A stretch of 64,000 nt of DNA, taken from Ligustrum vulgare (lineage: Eukaryota > Streptophyta > Magnoliopsida > Lamiales > Oleaceae). The stretch spans positions 42,001 to 106,000 of the forward strand of contig CAUVWQ010000014.1 of the NCBI GenBank assembly GCA_963555705.1. Direction: 5' to 3'. Both the position numbers and the translations under genes were made by a program. This document shows positions 25,224-39,651 of this stretch, in pieces (the first letter of the stretch is position 1; each line of letters opens with the position of its first letter). Below the pieces are notes generated by a model. That model saw only the letters and a list, made by a program, of their open reading frames with translations. It was not told the origin of the DNA and made no database searches.

Positions 25224-28200
25224 AATATGTCTATGATTTTTAAAAAACATTTAAATAAAAAACATTATTGAATTGAAAACCTTGACAAACACAATAACTA
25301 CTCAAAATATGAAATCCAACCCGAGCCCAAAACTAAGAATTAGGATATCCTGATTCGTATAGGATTTTTTTTTATTTTTCTATTTTGAATTGTTCTTCTC
25401 TTTGCAGTCGCAAGTCTACTCAAGTGCTACATACAATGGTCTTCAAAACACCACTGGAAGATGCATTGAAGCTAAATTTCGCTGCTTGTGGCCCTAATGT
25501 GCTAACGCTTGGGGAGCAGGATACGTCCTTCGTGAGCATCATGGCTACTTTAATGATGCTCGTACGTTCCGTTACCAAATCATTTCAGCGACATCTAATT
25601 TATAATAGTGACTCTTGAGTTGGGTCTACGAGAATCCATTGTACAAGTCGTCAAAGGAAAATTTCTTCAAATTAAAGATCTATTCCAACTTAAAAAGCGA
25701 ATCAAAAGCATGAATACAACGTCTGGATAAGAATGCACTAAATATGTAACAAATCTTACCGCTATTTGGCTATGTACAGATTTAGGGTAACGATGATGAT
25801 CAAAGATTGGTGAGCGAGTGTGAGTTATATTGAAGAGCATTGGGCATATCAACATTTAATACATAAGTTAATGGAGTTTATGACCACCAAAAATCAAAAA
25901 GTGGTGCATCGCGGAGGGTCTTAGAAATATTGCACGACAAGAGTGGTAAATCACTTTCTGTATTTTTATATTTATTCCCTTCGTAATTGTAACTAGCACA
26001 CGTGCGATGTACGTGAATATGTCTATGATTTTTAAAAAACATTTAAATAAAAAACGTTATTGAATTGAAAACCTTGAGAAACACAAAAACTACTCAAAAT
26101 ATGAAATCTAACCCGAGCCCAAAACTAAGAATTAGGATATCCTGATTCGTATAGGATTTTTTTTTATTTTTATTTTTTTAATTGTTCTTCTCTTTGCAGT
26201 CGCAAGTCTACTCAAGTGCTACATACAATGGTCTTCAAAACACCACTGGAAGATGCATTGAAGCTAAATTTCGCTGCTTGTGCCCCTAATGTGCTAACGC
26301 TTTGGGAGCAGGATACGTCCTTCGTGAGCATCATGGCTAATTTAATGATGCTCGTACGTTCCATTACCAAATCATTTCAGCGACATCTAATTTATAATAG
26401 TGACTCTTGAGTTGGGTCTACGAGAATCCATTGTACAAGTCGTCAAAGGAAAATTTCTTCAAATTAAAGATCTTTTCCAACTTAAAAAGCGAATCAAAAG
26501 CATGAATACAACGTCTGGATAAGAATGCACTAAATATGTAACAAATCTTACCGCTATTTGGCTATGTATAGATTTGGGGTAACGATGATGATCAAAGATT
26601 GGTGAGCGAGTATGAGTTATATTGAAGAGCATTGGGCATATCAATATTTAATACATAAGTTAATGGAGTTTATGACCACCAAAAATCAAAAAGTGGTGCA
26701 TCGCGGAGGGTCTTAGAAATATTGCACGACAAGAGTGGTAAATCACTTTCTGTATTTTTATATTTATTCCCTTCTTAATTGTAACTAGCACAAGTGCGGT
26801 GTACATGAATATGTCTATGATTTTTAAAAAACATTTAAATAAAAAACATTATTGAATTGAAAACCTTGAGAAACACAAAAACTACTCAAAATATGAAATC
26901 CAACCCGAGCCCAAAACTAAGAATTAGGATATCCTGATTCGTATAGGATTTTTTTTTATTTTTCTTTTTTGAATAGTTCTTCTCTTTCCAGTCGCAAGTC
27001 TACTCAAGTGCTACATACAATGGTCTTCAAAACACCACTGGAAGATGCATTGAAGCTAAATTTCGCTGCTTGTGCCCCTAATGTGCTAACGCTTGGGGAG
27101 CAGGATACGTCCTTCGTGAGCATCATGGCTAATTTAATGATGCTCGTACGTTCCGTTACCAAATCATTTCAGCGACATCTAATTTATAATAGTGACTCTT
27201 GAGTTGGGTCTACGAGAATCCATTGTACAAGTCGTCAAAGGAAAATTTCTTCAAATTAAAGATATATTCCAACTTAAAAAGCGAATCAAAAGCATGAATA
27301 CAACGTCTGGATAAGAATGCACTAAATATGTAACAAATCTTACCGCTATTTGGCTATGTGCGGATTTGGGGTAACGATGATGATCAAAGATTGGTGAGCG
27401 AGTATGAGTTATAGTGAAGAGCGTTGGGCATATCAATATTTAATACATAAGTTAATGGAGTTTATGACCACCAAAAATCAAAAAGTGGTGCATCGCGGAG
27501 GGTCTTAGAAATATTGCACAACAAGAGTGGTAAATCACTTTCTGTATTTTTATATTTATTCCCTTCTTAATTGTAACTAGCACATGTGCGATGTACATGA
27601 ATATGTCTATGATTTTTAAAAAACATTTAAATAAAAAACATTATTGAATTGAAAACCTTGAGAAACACAATAACTACTCAAAATATGAAATCCAACCCGA
27701 GCCCAAAACTAAGAATTAGGATATCCTGATTCGTATAGGATTTTTTTTTATTTTTATTTTTTCAATTGTTCTTCTCTTTGCAGTCGCAAGTCTACTCAAG
27801 TGCTACATACAATGGTCTTCAAAACACCACTGGAAGATGCATTGAAGCTAAATTTCGCTGCTTGTGCCCCTAATGTGCTAACGCTTTGGGAGCAGGATAC
27901 GTCCTTCGTGAGCATCATGGCTAATTTAATGATGCTCGTACGTTCCATTACCAAATCATTTCAGCGACATCTAATTTATAATAGTGACTCTTGAGTTGGG
28001 TCTACGAGAATCCATTGTACAAGTCGTCAAAGGAAAATTTCTTCAAATTAAAGATCTTTTCCAACTTAAAAAGCGAATCAAAAGCATGAATACAACGTCT
28101 GGATAAGAATGCACTAAATATGTAACAAATCTTACCGCTATTTGGCTATGTACAGATTTGGGGTAACGATGATGATCAAAGATTGGTGAGCGAGTATGAG

Positions 28201-29344
28201 TTATATTGAAGAGCATTGGGCATATCAATATTTAATACATAAGTTAATGGAGTTTATGACCACCAAAAATCAAAAAGTGGTGCATCGCGGAGGGTCTTAG
28301 AAATATTGCACGACAAGAGTGGTAAATCACTTTCTGTATTTTTATATTTATTCCCTTCTTAATTGTAACTAGCACATGTGCGATGCACATGAATATGTCT
28401 ATGATTTTTAAAAAACATTTAAATAAAAAACATTATTGAATTGAAAACCTTGACAAACACAATAACTACTCAAAATATGAAATCCAACCCGAGCCCAAAA
28501 CTAAGAATTAGGATATCCTGATTCGTATAGGATTTTTTTTTATTTTTCTTTTTTGAATTGTTCTTCTCTTTGCAGTCGCAAGTCTACTCAAGTGCTACAT
28601 ACAATGGTCTTCAAAACACCACTGGAAGATGCATTGAAGCTAAATTTCGCTGCTTGTGGCCCTAATGTGCTAACGCTTGGGGAGCAGGATACGTCCTTCG
28701 TGAGCATCATGGCTACTTTAATGATGCTCGTACGTTCCGTTACCAAATCATTTCAGCGACATCTAATTTATAATAGTGACTCTTGAGTTGGGTCTACGAG
28801 AATCCATTGTACAAGTCGTCAAAGGAAAATTTCTTCAAATTAAAGATCTATTCCAACTTAAAAAGCGAATCAAAAGCATGAATACAACGTCTGGATAAGA
28901 ATGCACTAAATATGTAACAAATCTTACCGCTATTTGGCTATGTACAGATTTAGGGTAACGATGATGATCAAAGATTGGTGAGCGAGTGTGAGTTATATTG
29001 AAGAGCATTGGGCATATCAACATTTAATACATAAGTTAATGGAGTTTATGACCACCAAAAATCAAAAAGTGGTGCATCGCGGAGGGTCTTAGAAATATTG
29101 CACGACAAGAGTGGTAAATCACTTTCTGTATTTTTATATTTATTCCCTTCGTAATTGTAACTAGCACACGTGCGATGTACGTGAATATGTCTATGATTTT
29201 TAAAAAACATTTAAATAAAAAACGTTATTGAATTGAAAACCTTGAGAAACACAAAAACTACTCAAAATATGAAATCTAACCCGAGCCCAAAACTAAGAAT
29301 TAGGATATCCTGATTCGTATAGGATTTTTTTTTATTTTTCTTTT

Positions 29345-32300
29345 TTGAATTGTTCTTCTCTTTCCAGTCGCAAGTCTACTCAAGTGCTACATACAATGGT
29401 CTTCAAAACACCACTGGAAGATGCATTGAAGCTAAATTTCGCTGCTTGTGGCCCTAATGTGCTAACGCTTGGGGAGCAGGATACGTCCTTCGTGAGCATC
29501 ATGGCTAATTTAATGATGCTCGTACGTTCCGTTACCAAATCATTTCAGCGACATCTAATTTATAATAGTGACTCTAGAGTTGGGTCTACGAGAATCCATT
29601 GTACAAGTCGTCAAAGGAAAATTTCTTCATATTAAAGATCTATTCCAACTTAAAAAGCGAATCAAAAGCATGAATACAACGTCTGGATAAGAATGCACTA
29701 AATATGTAACAAATCTTACCGCTATTTGGCTATGTGCGGATTTGGGGTAACGATGATGATCAAAGATTGGTGAGCGAGTATGAGTTATAGTGAAGAGCGT
29801 TGGGCATATCAATATTTAATACATAAGTTAATGGAGTTTATGACCACCAAAAATCAAAAAGTGGTGCATCGCGGAGGGTCATAGAAATATTGCACGACAA
29901 GAGTGGTAAATTACTTTCTGTATTTTTATATTTATTCCCTTCGTAATTGTAACTAGCACACGTGCTATGTAAGTGAATATGTCTATGATTTTTAAAAAAC
30001 ATTTAAATAAAAAACATTATTGAATTGAAAACCTTGGGAAACACAAAAACTACTCAAAATATGAAATCCAACCCGAGCCCAAAACTAAGAATTAGGAAAT
30101 CCTGATTCGTATAGGATTTTTTTTTTATTTTTCTTTTGTGAATTGTTCTTCTCTTTGCAGTCGCAAGTCTACTAAAGTGCTACATACAATGGTCTTCAAA
30201 ACACCACTGGGAGATGCATTGAAGCTAAATTTCGCTGCTTGTGCCCCTAATGTGCTAACGCTTGGGGAGCAGGATACGTCCTTCGTGAGCATCATGGCTA
30301 ATTTAATGATGCTCGTACGTTCCGTTACCAAATCATTTCAGCGACATCTAATTTATAATAGTGACTCTAGAGTTGGGTCTACGAGAATCCATTGTACAAG
30401 TCGTCAAAGGAAAATTTCTTCAAATTAAAGATATATTCCAACTTAAAAAGCGAATCAAAAGCATGAATACAACGTCTGGATAAGAATGCACTAAATATGT
30501 AACAAATCTTACCGCTATTTGGCTATGTGCGGATTTGGGGTAACGATGATGATCAAAGATTGGTGAGCGAGTATGAGTTATAGTGAAGAGCGTTGGGCAT
30601 ATCAATATTTAATACATAAGTTAATGGAGTTTATGACCACCAAAAATCAAAAAGTGGTGCATCGCGGAGGGTCATAGAAATATTGCACGACAAGAGTGCT
30701 AAATCACTTTCTGTATTTTTATATTTATTCCCTTCGTAATTGTAACTAGCACACGTGCGATGTACGTGAATATGTCTATGATTTTTAAAAAACATTTAAA
30801 TAAAAAACATTATTGAATTGAAAACCTTGAGAAACACAAAAACTACTCAAAATATGAAATCCAACCCGAGCCCAAAACTAAGAATTAGGATATCCTGATT
30901 CGTATAGGATTTTTTTTTATTTTTCTTTTTTGAATTGTTCTTCTCTTTCCAGTCGCAAGTCTACTCAAGTGCTACATACAATGGTCTTCAAAACACCACT
31001 GGAAGATGCATTGAAGCTAAATTTCGCTGCTTGTGCCCCTAATGTGCTAACGCTTGGGGAGCAGGATACGTCCTTCGTGAGCATCATGGCTAATTTAATG
31101 ATGCTCGTACGTTCCGTTACCAAATCATTTCAGCGACATCTAATTTATAATAGTGACTCTAGAGTTGGGTCTACGAGAATCCATTGTACAAGTCGTCAAA
31201 GGAAAATTTCTTCATATTAAAGATCTATTCCAACTTAAAAAGCGAATCAAAAGCATGAATACAACGTCTGGATAAGAATGCACTAAATATGTAACAAATC
31301 TTACCGCTATTTGGCTATGTGCGGATTTGGGGTAACGATGATGATCAAAGATTGGTGAGCGAGTATGAGTTATAGTGAAGAGCGTTGGGCATATCAATAT
31401 TTAATACATAAGTTAATGGAGTTTATGACCACCAAAAATCAAAAAGTGGTGCATCGCGGAGGGTCATAGAAATATTGCACGACAAGAGTGGTAAATTACT
31501 TTCTGTATTTTTATATTTATTCCCTTCGTAATTGTAACTAGCACACGTGCTATGTAAGTGAATATGTCTATGATTTTTAAAAAACATTTAAATAAAAAAC
31601 ATTATTGAATTGAAAACCTTGGGAAACACAAAAACTACTCAAAATATGAAATCCAACCCGAGCCCAAAACTAAGAATTAGGAAATCCTGATTCGTATAGG
31701 ATTTTTTTTTTATTTTTCTTTTGTGAATTGTTCTTCTCTTTGCAGTCGCAAGTCTACTAAAGTGCTACATACAATGGTCTTCAAAACACCACTGGGAGAT
31801 GCATTGAAGCTAAATTTCGCTGCTTGTGCCCCTAATGTGCTAACGCTTGGGGAGCAGGATACGTCCTTCGTGAGCATCATGGCTAATTTAATGATGCTCG
31901 TACGTTCCGTTACCAAATCATTTCAGCGACATCTAATTTATAATAGTGACTCTAGAGTTGGGTCTACGAGAATCCATTGTACAAGTCGTCAAAGGAAAAT
32001 TTCTTCAAATTAAAGATATATTCCAACTTAAAAAGCGAATCAAAAGCATGAATACAACGTCTGGATAAGAATGCACTAAATATGTAACAAATCTTACCGC
32101 TATTTGGCTATGTGCGGATTTGGGGTAACGATGATGATCAAAGATTGGTGAGCGAGTATGAGTTATAGTGAAGAGCGTTGGGCATATCAATATTTAATAC
32201 ATAAGTTAATGGAGTTTATGACCACCAAAAATCAAAAAGTGGTGCATCGCGGAGGGTCATAGAAATATTGCACGACAAGAGTGCTAAATCACTTTCTGTA

Positions 32301-34101
32301 TTTTTATATTTATTCCCTTCGTAATTGTAACTAGCACACGTGCGATGTACGTGAATATGTCTATGATTTTTAAAAAACATTTAAATAAAAAACATTATTG
32401 AATTGAAAACCTTGAGAAACACAAAAACTACTCAAAATATGAAATCCAACCCGAGCCCAAAACTAAGAATTAGGATATCCTGATTCGTATAGGATTTTTT
32501 TTTTATTTTTCTTTTTTGAATTGTTCTTCTCTTTCCAGTCGCAAGTCTACTCAAGTGCTACATACAATGGTCTTCAAAACACCACTGGAAGATGCATTGA
32601 AGCTAAATTTCGCTGCTTGTGCCCCTAATGTGCTAACGCTTGGGGAGCAGGATACGTCCTTCGTGAGCATCATGGCTAATTTAATGATGCTCGTACGTTC
32701 CGTTACCAAATCATTTCAGCGACATCTAATTTATAATAGTGACTCTAGAGTTGGGTCTACGAGAATCCATTGTACAAGTCGTCAAAGGAAAATTTCTTCA
32801 TATTAAAGATCTATTCCAACTTAAAAAGCGAATCAAAAGCATGAATACAACGTCTGGATAAGAATGCACTAAATATGTAACAAATCTTACCGCTATTTGG
32901 CTATGTGCGGATTTGGGGTAACGATGATGATCAAAGATTGGTGAGCGAGTATGAGTTATAGTGAAGAGCGTTGGGCATATCAATATTTAATACATAAGTT
33001 AATGGAGTTTATGACCACCAAAAATCAAAAAGTGGTGCATCGCGGAGGGTCATAGAAATATTGCACGACAAGAGTGCTAAATCACTTTCTGTATTTTTAT
33101 ATTTATTCCCTTCTTAATTGTAACTAGCACACGTGCGATGTACGTGAATATGTCTATGATTTTTAAAAAACATTTAAATAAAAAACATTATTGAATTGAA
33201 AACCTTGAGAAACACAAAAACTACTCAAAATATGAAATCCAACCCGAGCCCAAAACTAAGAATTAGGAAATCCTGATTCGTATAGGATTTTTTTTTTATT
33301 TTTCTTTTGTGAATTGTTCTTCTCTTTGCAGTCGCAAGTCTACTAAAGTGCTACATACAATGGTCTTCAAAACACCACTGGGAGATGCATTGAAGCTAAA
33401 TTTCGCTGCTTGTGCCCCTAATGTGCTAACGCTTGGGGAGCAGGATACGTCCTTCGTGAGCATCATGGCTAATTTAATGATGCTCGTACGTTCCGTTACC
33501 AAATCATTTCAGCGACATCTAATTTATAATAGTGACTCTAGAGTTGGGTCTACGAGAATCCATTGTACAAGTCGTCAAAGGAAAATTTCTTCAAATTAAA
33601 GATATATTCCAACTTAAAAAGCGAATCAAAAGCATGAATACAACGTCTGGATAAGAATGCACTAAATATGTAACAAATCTTACCGCTATTTGGCTATGTG
33701 CGGATTTGGGGTAACGATGATGATCAAAGATTGGTGAGCGAGTATGAGTTATAGTGAAGAGCGTTGGGCATATCAATATTTAATACATAAGTTAATGGAG
33801 TTTATGACCACCAAAAATCAAAAAGTGGTGCATCGCGGAGGGTCATAGAAATATTGCACGACAAGAGTGCTAAATCACTTTCTGTATTTTTATATTTATT
33901 CCCTTCGTAATTGTAACTAGCACACGTGCGATGTACGTGAATATGTCTATGATTTTTAAAAAACATTTAAATAAAAAACATTATTGAATTGAAAACCTTG
34001 AGAAACACAAAAACTACTCAAAATATGAAATCCAACCCGAGCCCAAATCTAAGAATTAGGATATCCTGATTCGTATAGGATTTTTTTTTTATTTTTCTTT
34101 T
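29345..34101 (+). repeat. Array block: copies 38-43, dimeric higher-order repeat (~1,585 bp)
   Basis: Six units (29345, 30138, 30930, 31723, 32516, 33309) alternate between two types. Type a (copies 38, 40, 42) has TTCCAG and CTTCATATTAAAG. Type b (39, 41, 43) has TTTTGTGAATTG, TTGCAG, CTACTAAAGTG and CTGGGAGATG. The a/b pair repeats three times with a period of 1,585-1,586 bp. Both types have ACTCTAGAG, which replaces the TGA stop of the forward open frame. Copies 38 and 40 also have the GTAAGT variant discussed elsewhere; copy 42 has lost or never had it. Confidence 0.88.
29969..30160 (+). other. Possible intron-like interval between a GTAAGT donor and the next CAG acceptor
   Basis: In copy 38 the usual CGATGTACGTG is replaced by CTATGTAAGTG, creating GTAAGT at 29969. 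The next TTTGCAG ends at 30160, so a 192-nt AT-rich interval with a pyrimidine tract would be bounded by consensus splice sites. The same GTAAGT occurs in copies 40, 45, 48, 49, 50, 51, 52 and 80 (at about 31554, 35519, 37898, 38691, 39484, 40276, 41068 and 63245). The base before GT is T, not the preferred G. No transcript evidence exists here. Confidence 0.3.
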
Positions 34102-37100
34102 TTGAATTGTTCTTCTCTTTCCAGTCGCTAGTCTACTCAAGTGCTACATACAATGGTCTTCAAAACACCACTGGGAGATGCATTGAAGCTAAATTTCGCT
34201 GCTTGTGCCCCTAATGTGCTAACGCTTGGGGAGCAGGATACGTCCTTCGTGAGCATCATGGCTAATTTAATGATGCTCGTACGTTCCGTTACCAAATCAT
34301 TTCAGCGACATCTAATTTATAATAGTGACTCTAGAGTTGGGTCTACGAGAATCCATTGTACAAGTCGTCAAAGGAAAATTTCTTCAAATTAAAGATATAT
34401 TCCAACTTAAAAAGCGAATCAAAAGCATGAATACAACGTCTGGATAAGAATGCACTAAATATGTAACAAATCTTACCGCTATTTGGCTATGTGCGGATTT
34501 GGGGTAACGATGATGATCAAAGATTGGTGAGCGAGTATGAGTTATAGTGAAGAGCGTTGGGCATATCAATATTTAATACATAAGTTAATGGAGTTTATGA
34601 CCACCAAAAATCAAAAAGTGGTGCATCGCGGAGGGTCATAGAAATATTGCACGACAAGAGTGCTAAATCACTTTCTGTATTTTTATATTTATTCCCTTCG
34701 TAATTGTAACTAGCACACGTGCGATGTACGTGAATATGTCTATGATTTTTAAAAAACATTTAAATAAAAAACATTATTGAATTGAAAACCTTGAGAAACA
34801 CAAAAACTACTCAAAATATGAAATCCAACCCGAGCCCAAAACTAAGAATTAGGAAATCCTGATTCGTATAGGATTTTTTTTTTATTTTTCTTTTTTGAAT
34901 TGTTCTTCTCTTTCCAGTCGCAAGTCTACTCAAGTGCTACATACAATGGTCTTCAAAACACCACTGGAAGATGCATTGAAGCTAAATTTCGCTGCTTGTG
35001 CCCCTAATGTGCTAACGCTTGGGGAGCAGGATACGTCCTTCGTGAGCATCATGGCTAATTTAATGATGCTCGTACGTTCCGTTACCAAATCATTTCAGCG
35101 ACATCTATTTTATAATAGTGACTCTAGAGTTGGGTCTACGAGAATCCATTGTACAAGTCGTCAAAGGAAAATTTCTTCAAATTAAAGATCTATTTCAACT
35201 TAAAAAGCGAATCAAAAGCATGAATACAACGTCTGGATAAGAATGCATTAAATATGTAACAAATCTTACCGCTATTTGGCTATGTGCGGATTTGGGGTAA
35301 CGATGATGATCAAAGATTGGTGAGCGAGTATGAGTTATAGTGAAGAGCGTTGGGCATATCAATATTTAATACATAAGTTAATGGAGTTTATGACCACCAA
35401 AAATCAAAAAGTGGTGCATCGCGGAGGGTCATAGAAATATTGCACGACAAGAGTGGTAAATTACTTTCTGTATTTTTATATTTATTCCCTTCGTAATTGT
35501 AACTAGCACACGTGCTATGTAAGTGAATATGTCTATGATTTTTAAAAAAACATTTAAATAAAAAACATTATTGAATTGAAAACCTTGGGAAACACAAAAA
35601 CTACTCAAAATATGAAATCCAACCCGAGCCCAAAACTAAGAATTAGGAAATCCTGACTCGTATAGGATTTTTTTTTATTTTTCTTTTGTGAATTGTTCTT
35701 CTCTTTGCAGTCGCAAGTCTACTAAAGTGCTACATACAATGGTCTTCAAAACACCACTGGGAGATGCATTGAAGCTAAATTTCGCTGCTTGTGCCCCTAA
35801 TGTGCTAACGCTTGGGGAGCAGGATACGTCCTTCGTGAGCATCATGGCTAATTTAATGATGCTCGTACGTTCCGTTACCAAATCATTTCAGCGACATCTA
35901 ATTTATAATAGTGACTCTTGAGTTGGGTCTACGAGAATCCATTGTACAAGTCGTCAAAGGAAAATTTCTTCAAATTAAAGATCTATTCCAACTTAAAAAG
36001 CGAATCAAAAGCATGAATACAACGTCTGGATAAGAATGCACTAAATATGTAACAAATCTTACCGCTATTTGGCTATGTGCGGATTTGGGGTAAGGATGAT
36101 GATCAAAGATTGGTGAGCGAGTATGAGTTATAGTGAAGAGCGTTGGGCATATCAATATTTAATACATAAGTTAATGGAGTTTATGACCACCAAAAATCAA
36201 AAAGTGGTGCATCGCGGAGGGTCATAGAAATATTGCACGACAAGAGTGCTAAATCACTTTCTGTATTTTTATATTTATTCCCTTCGTAATTGTAACTAGC
36301 ACACGTGCGATGTACGTGAATATGTCTATGATTTTTAAAAAACATTTAAATAAAAAACATTATTGAATTGAAAACCTTGAGAAACACAAAAACTACTCAA
36401 AATATGAAATCCAACCCGAGCCCAAATCTAAGAATTAGGATATCCTGATTCGTATAGGATTTTTTTTTTATTTTTCTTTTTTGAATTGTTCTTCTCTTTC
36501 CAGTCGCTAGTCTACTCAAGTGCTACATACAATGGTCTTCAAAACACCACTGGGAGATGCATTGAAGCTAAATTTCGCTGCTTGTGCCCCTAATGTGCTA
36601 ACGCTTGGGGAGCAGGATACGTCCTTCGTGAGCATCATGGCTAATTTAATGATGCTCGTACGTTCCGTTACCAAATCATTTCAGCGACATCTAATTTATA
36701 ATAGTGACTCTAGAGTTGGGTCTACGAGAATCCATTGTACAAGTCGTCAAAGGAAAATTTCTTCAAATTAAAGATATATTCCAACTTAAAAAGCGAATCA
36801 AAAGCATGAATACAACGTCTGGATAAGAATGCACTAAATATGTAACAAATCTTACCGCTATTTGGCTATGTGCGGATTTGGGGTAACGATGATGATCAAA
36901 GATTGGTGAGCGAGTATGAGTTATAGTGAAGAGCGTTGGGCATATCAATATTTAATACATAAGTTAATGGAGTTTATGACCACCAAAAATCAAAAAGTGG
37001 TGCATCGCGGAGGGTCATAGAAATATTGCACGACAAGAGTGCTAAATCACTTTCTGTATTTTTATATTTATTCCCTTCGTAATTGTAACTAGCACACGTG

Positions 37101-39651
37101 CGATGTACGTGAATATGTCTATGATTTTTAAAAAACATTTAAATAAAAAACATTATTGAATTGAAAACCTTGAGAAACACAAAAACTACTCAAAATATGA
37201 AATCCAACCCGAGCCCAAAACTAAGAATTAGGATATCCTGATTCGTATAGGATTTTTTTTTTATTTTTCTTTTTTGAATTGTTCTTCTCTTTCCAGTCGC
37301 AAGTCTACTCAAGTGCTACATACAATGGTCTTCAAAACACCACTGGAAGATGCATTGAAGCTAAATTTCGCTGCTTGTGCCCCTAATGTGCTAACGCTTG
37401 GGGAGCAGGATACGTCCTTCGTGAGCATCATGGCTAATTTAATGATGCTCGTACGTTCCGTTACCAAATCATTTCAGCGACATCTATTTTATAATAGTGA
37501 CTCTAGAGTTGGGTCTACGAGAATCCATTGTACAAGTCGTCAAAGGAAAATTTCTTCAAATTAAAGATCTATTTCAACTTAAAAAGCGAATCAAAAGCAT
37601 GAATACAACGTCTGGATAAGAATGCATTAAATATGTAACAAATCTTACCGCTATTTGGCTATGTGCGGATTTGGGGTAACGATGATGATCAAAGATTGGT
37701 GAGCGAGTATGAGTTATAGTGAAGAGCGTTGGGCATATCAATATTTAATACATAAGTTAATGGAGTTTATGACCACCAAAAATCAAAAAGTGGTGCATCG
37801 CGGAGGGTCATAGAAATATTGCACGACAAGAGTGGTAAATTACTTTCTGTATTTTTATATTTATTCCCTTCGTAATTGTAACTAGCACACGTGCTATGTA
37901 AGTGAATATGTCTATGATTTTTAAAAAAACATTTAAATAAAAACCATTATTGAATTGAAAACCTTGGGAAACACAAAAACTACTCAAAATATGAAATCCA
38001 ACCCGAGCCCAAAACTAAGAATTAGGAAATCCTGACTCGTATAGGATTTTTTTTTATTTTTCTTTTGTGAATTGTTCTTCTCTTTGCAGTCGCAAGTCTA
38101 CTAAAGTGCTACATACAATGGTCTTCAAAACACCACTGGGAGATGCATTGAAGCTAAATTTCGCTGCTTGTGCCCCTAATGTGCTAACGCTTGGGGAGCA
38201 GGATACGTCCTTCGTGAGCATCATGGCTAATTTAATGATGCTCGTACGTTCCGTTACCAAATCATTTCAGCGACATCTAATTTATAATAGTGACTCTTGA
38301 GTTGGGTCTACGAGAATCCATTGTACAAGTCGTCAAAGGAAAATTTCTTCAAATTAAAGATCTATTCCAACTTAAAAAGCGAATCAAAAGCATGAATACA
38401 ACGTCTGGATAAGAATGCACTAAATATGTAACAAATCTTACCGCTATTTGGCTATGTGCGGATTTGGGGTAAGGATGATGATCAAAGATTGGTGAGCGAG
38501 TATGAGTTATAGTGAAGAGCGTTGGGCATATCAATATTTAATACATAAGTTAATGGAGTTTATGACCACCAAAAATCAAAAAGTGGTGCATCGCGGAGGG
38601 TCATAGAAATATTGCACGACAAGAGTGGTAAATTACTTTCTGTATTTTTATATTTATTCCCTTCGTAATTGTAACTAGCACACGTGCTATGTAAGTGAAT
38701 ATGTCTATGATTTTTAAAAAAACATTTAAATAAAAAACATTATTGAATTGAAAACCTTGGGAAACACAAAAACTACTCAAAATATGAAATCCAACCCGAG
38801 CCCAAAACTAAGAATTAGGAAATCCTGACTCGTATAGGATTTTTTTTTATTTTTCTTTTGTGAATTGTTCTTCTCTTTGCAGTCGCAAGTCTACTAAAGT
38901 GCTACATACAATGGTCTTCAAAACACCACTGGGAGATGCATTGAAGCTAAATTTCGCTGCTTGTGCCCCTAATGTGCTAACGCTTGGGGAGCAGGATACG
39001 TCCTTCGTGAGCATCATGGCTAATTTAATGATGCTCGTACGTTCCGTTACCAAATCATTTCAGCGACATCTAATTTATAATAGTGACTCTTGAGTTGGGT
39101 CTACGAGAATCCATTGTACAAGTCGTCAAAGGAAAATTTCTTCAAATTAAAGATCTATTCCAACTTAAAAAGCGAATCAAAAGCATGAATACAACGTCTG
39201 GATAAGAATGCACTAAATATGTAACAAATCTTACCGCTATTTGGCTATGTGCGGATTTGGGGTAAGGATGATGATCAAAGATTGGTGAGCGAGTATGAGT
39301 TATAGTGAAGAGCGTTGGGCATATCAATATTTAATACATAAGTTAATGGAGTTTATGACCACCAAAAATCAAAAAGTGGTGCATCGCGGAGGGTCATAGA
39401 AATATTGCACGACAAGAGTGGTAAATTACTTTCTGTATTTTTATATTTATTCCCTTCGTAATTGTAACTAGCACACGTGCTATGTAAGTGAATATGTCTA
39501 TGATTTTTAAAAAACATTTAAATAAAAAACATTATTGAATTGAAAACCTTGGGAAACACAAAAACTACTCAAAATATGAAATCCAACCTGAGCCCAAAAC
39601 TAAGAATTAGGAAATCCTGATTCGTATAGGATTTTTTTTTATTTTTCTTTT
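34102..39651 (+). repeat. Array block: copies 44-50, trimeric higher-order repeat (2,379 bp)
   Basis: Three different monomers form a trimer that appears twice: copies 44-46 (34102, 34895, 35688) and copies 47-49 (36481, 37274, 38067), each step exactly 2,379 bp. Markers are CGCTAGTCTAC in the first member, CATCTATTTTATAATAG and GAATGCATTAAAT in the second, and TTTTGTGAATTG with GGTAAGGATG in the third. Copy 50 (38860) is a further tandem duplicate of the third member. Most units here are 793 bp. Confidence 0.88.

Larger units (their letters stand above)
21426..29344 (+). repeat. Array block: copies 28-37, CAGCGAC subfamily with a four-copy higher-order repeat
   Basis: Ten units start at 21426, 22218, 23010, 23802, 24594, 25385, 26177, 26969, 27761 and 28553. 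They carry CAGCGAC, ACTCTTGAG (copy 30 has ACTCTTGAA) and GCATGAATAC. Copies 32-33 (24594-26176) match copies 36-37 (27761-29344) at a shift of about 3,168 bp, sharing GATGCACATG, CTTGACAAAC, GCGAGTGTGAG, AAAACGTTATT and AAATCTAACC. Copy 32 is 791 bp because one G is missing from the CTTGGGAGC site, which shifts the forward open frame. Copy 29 has several private changes (GAATTATTC, TTTTCAG, CTCACATGC). Confidence 0.85.

Noticed and set aside
30125..30331. Reverse-strand 68-codon open frame seen in copies 39, 41, 43, 46, 49-51, 53 and 81
   Set aside because: It opens only because one C to A change (CTCAAGT to CTAAAGT) removes a stop. It starts with TTG and appears only in that subfamily, so it is a by-product of a single variant.
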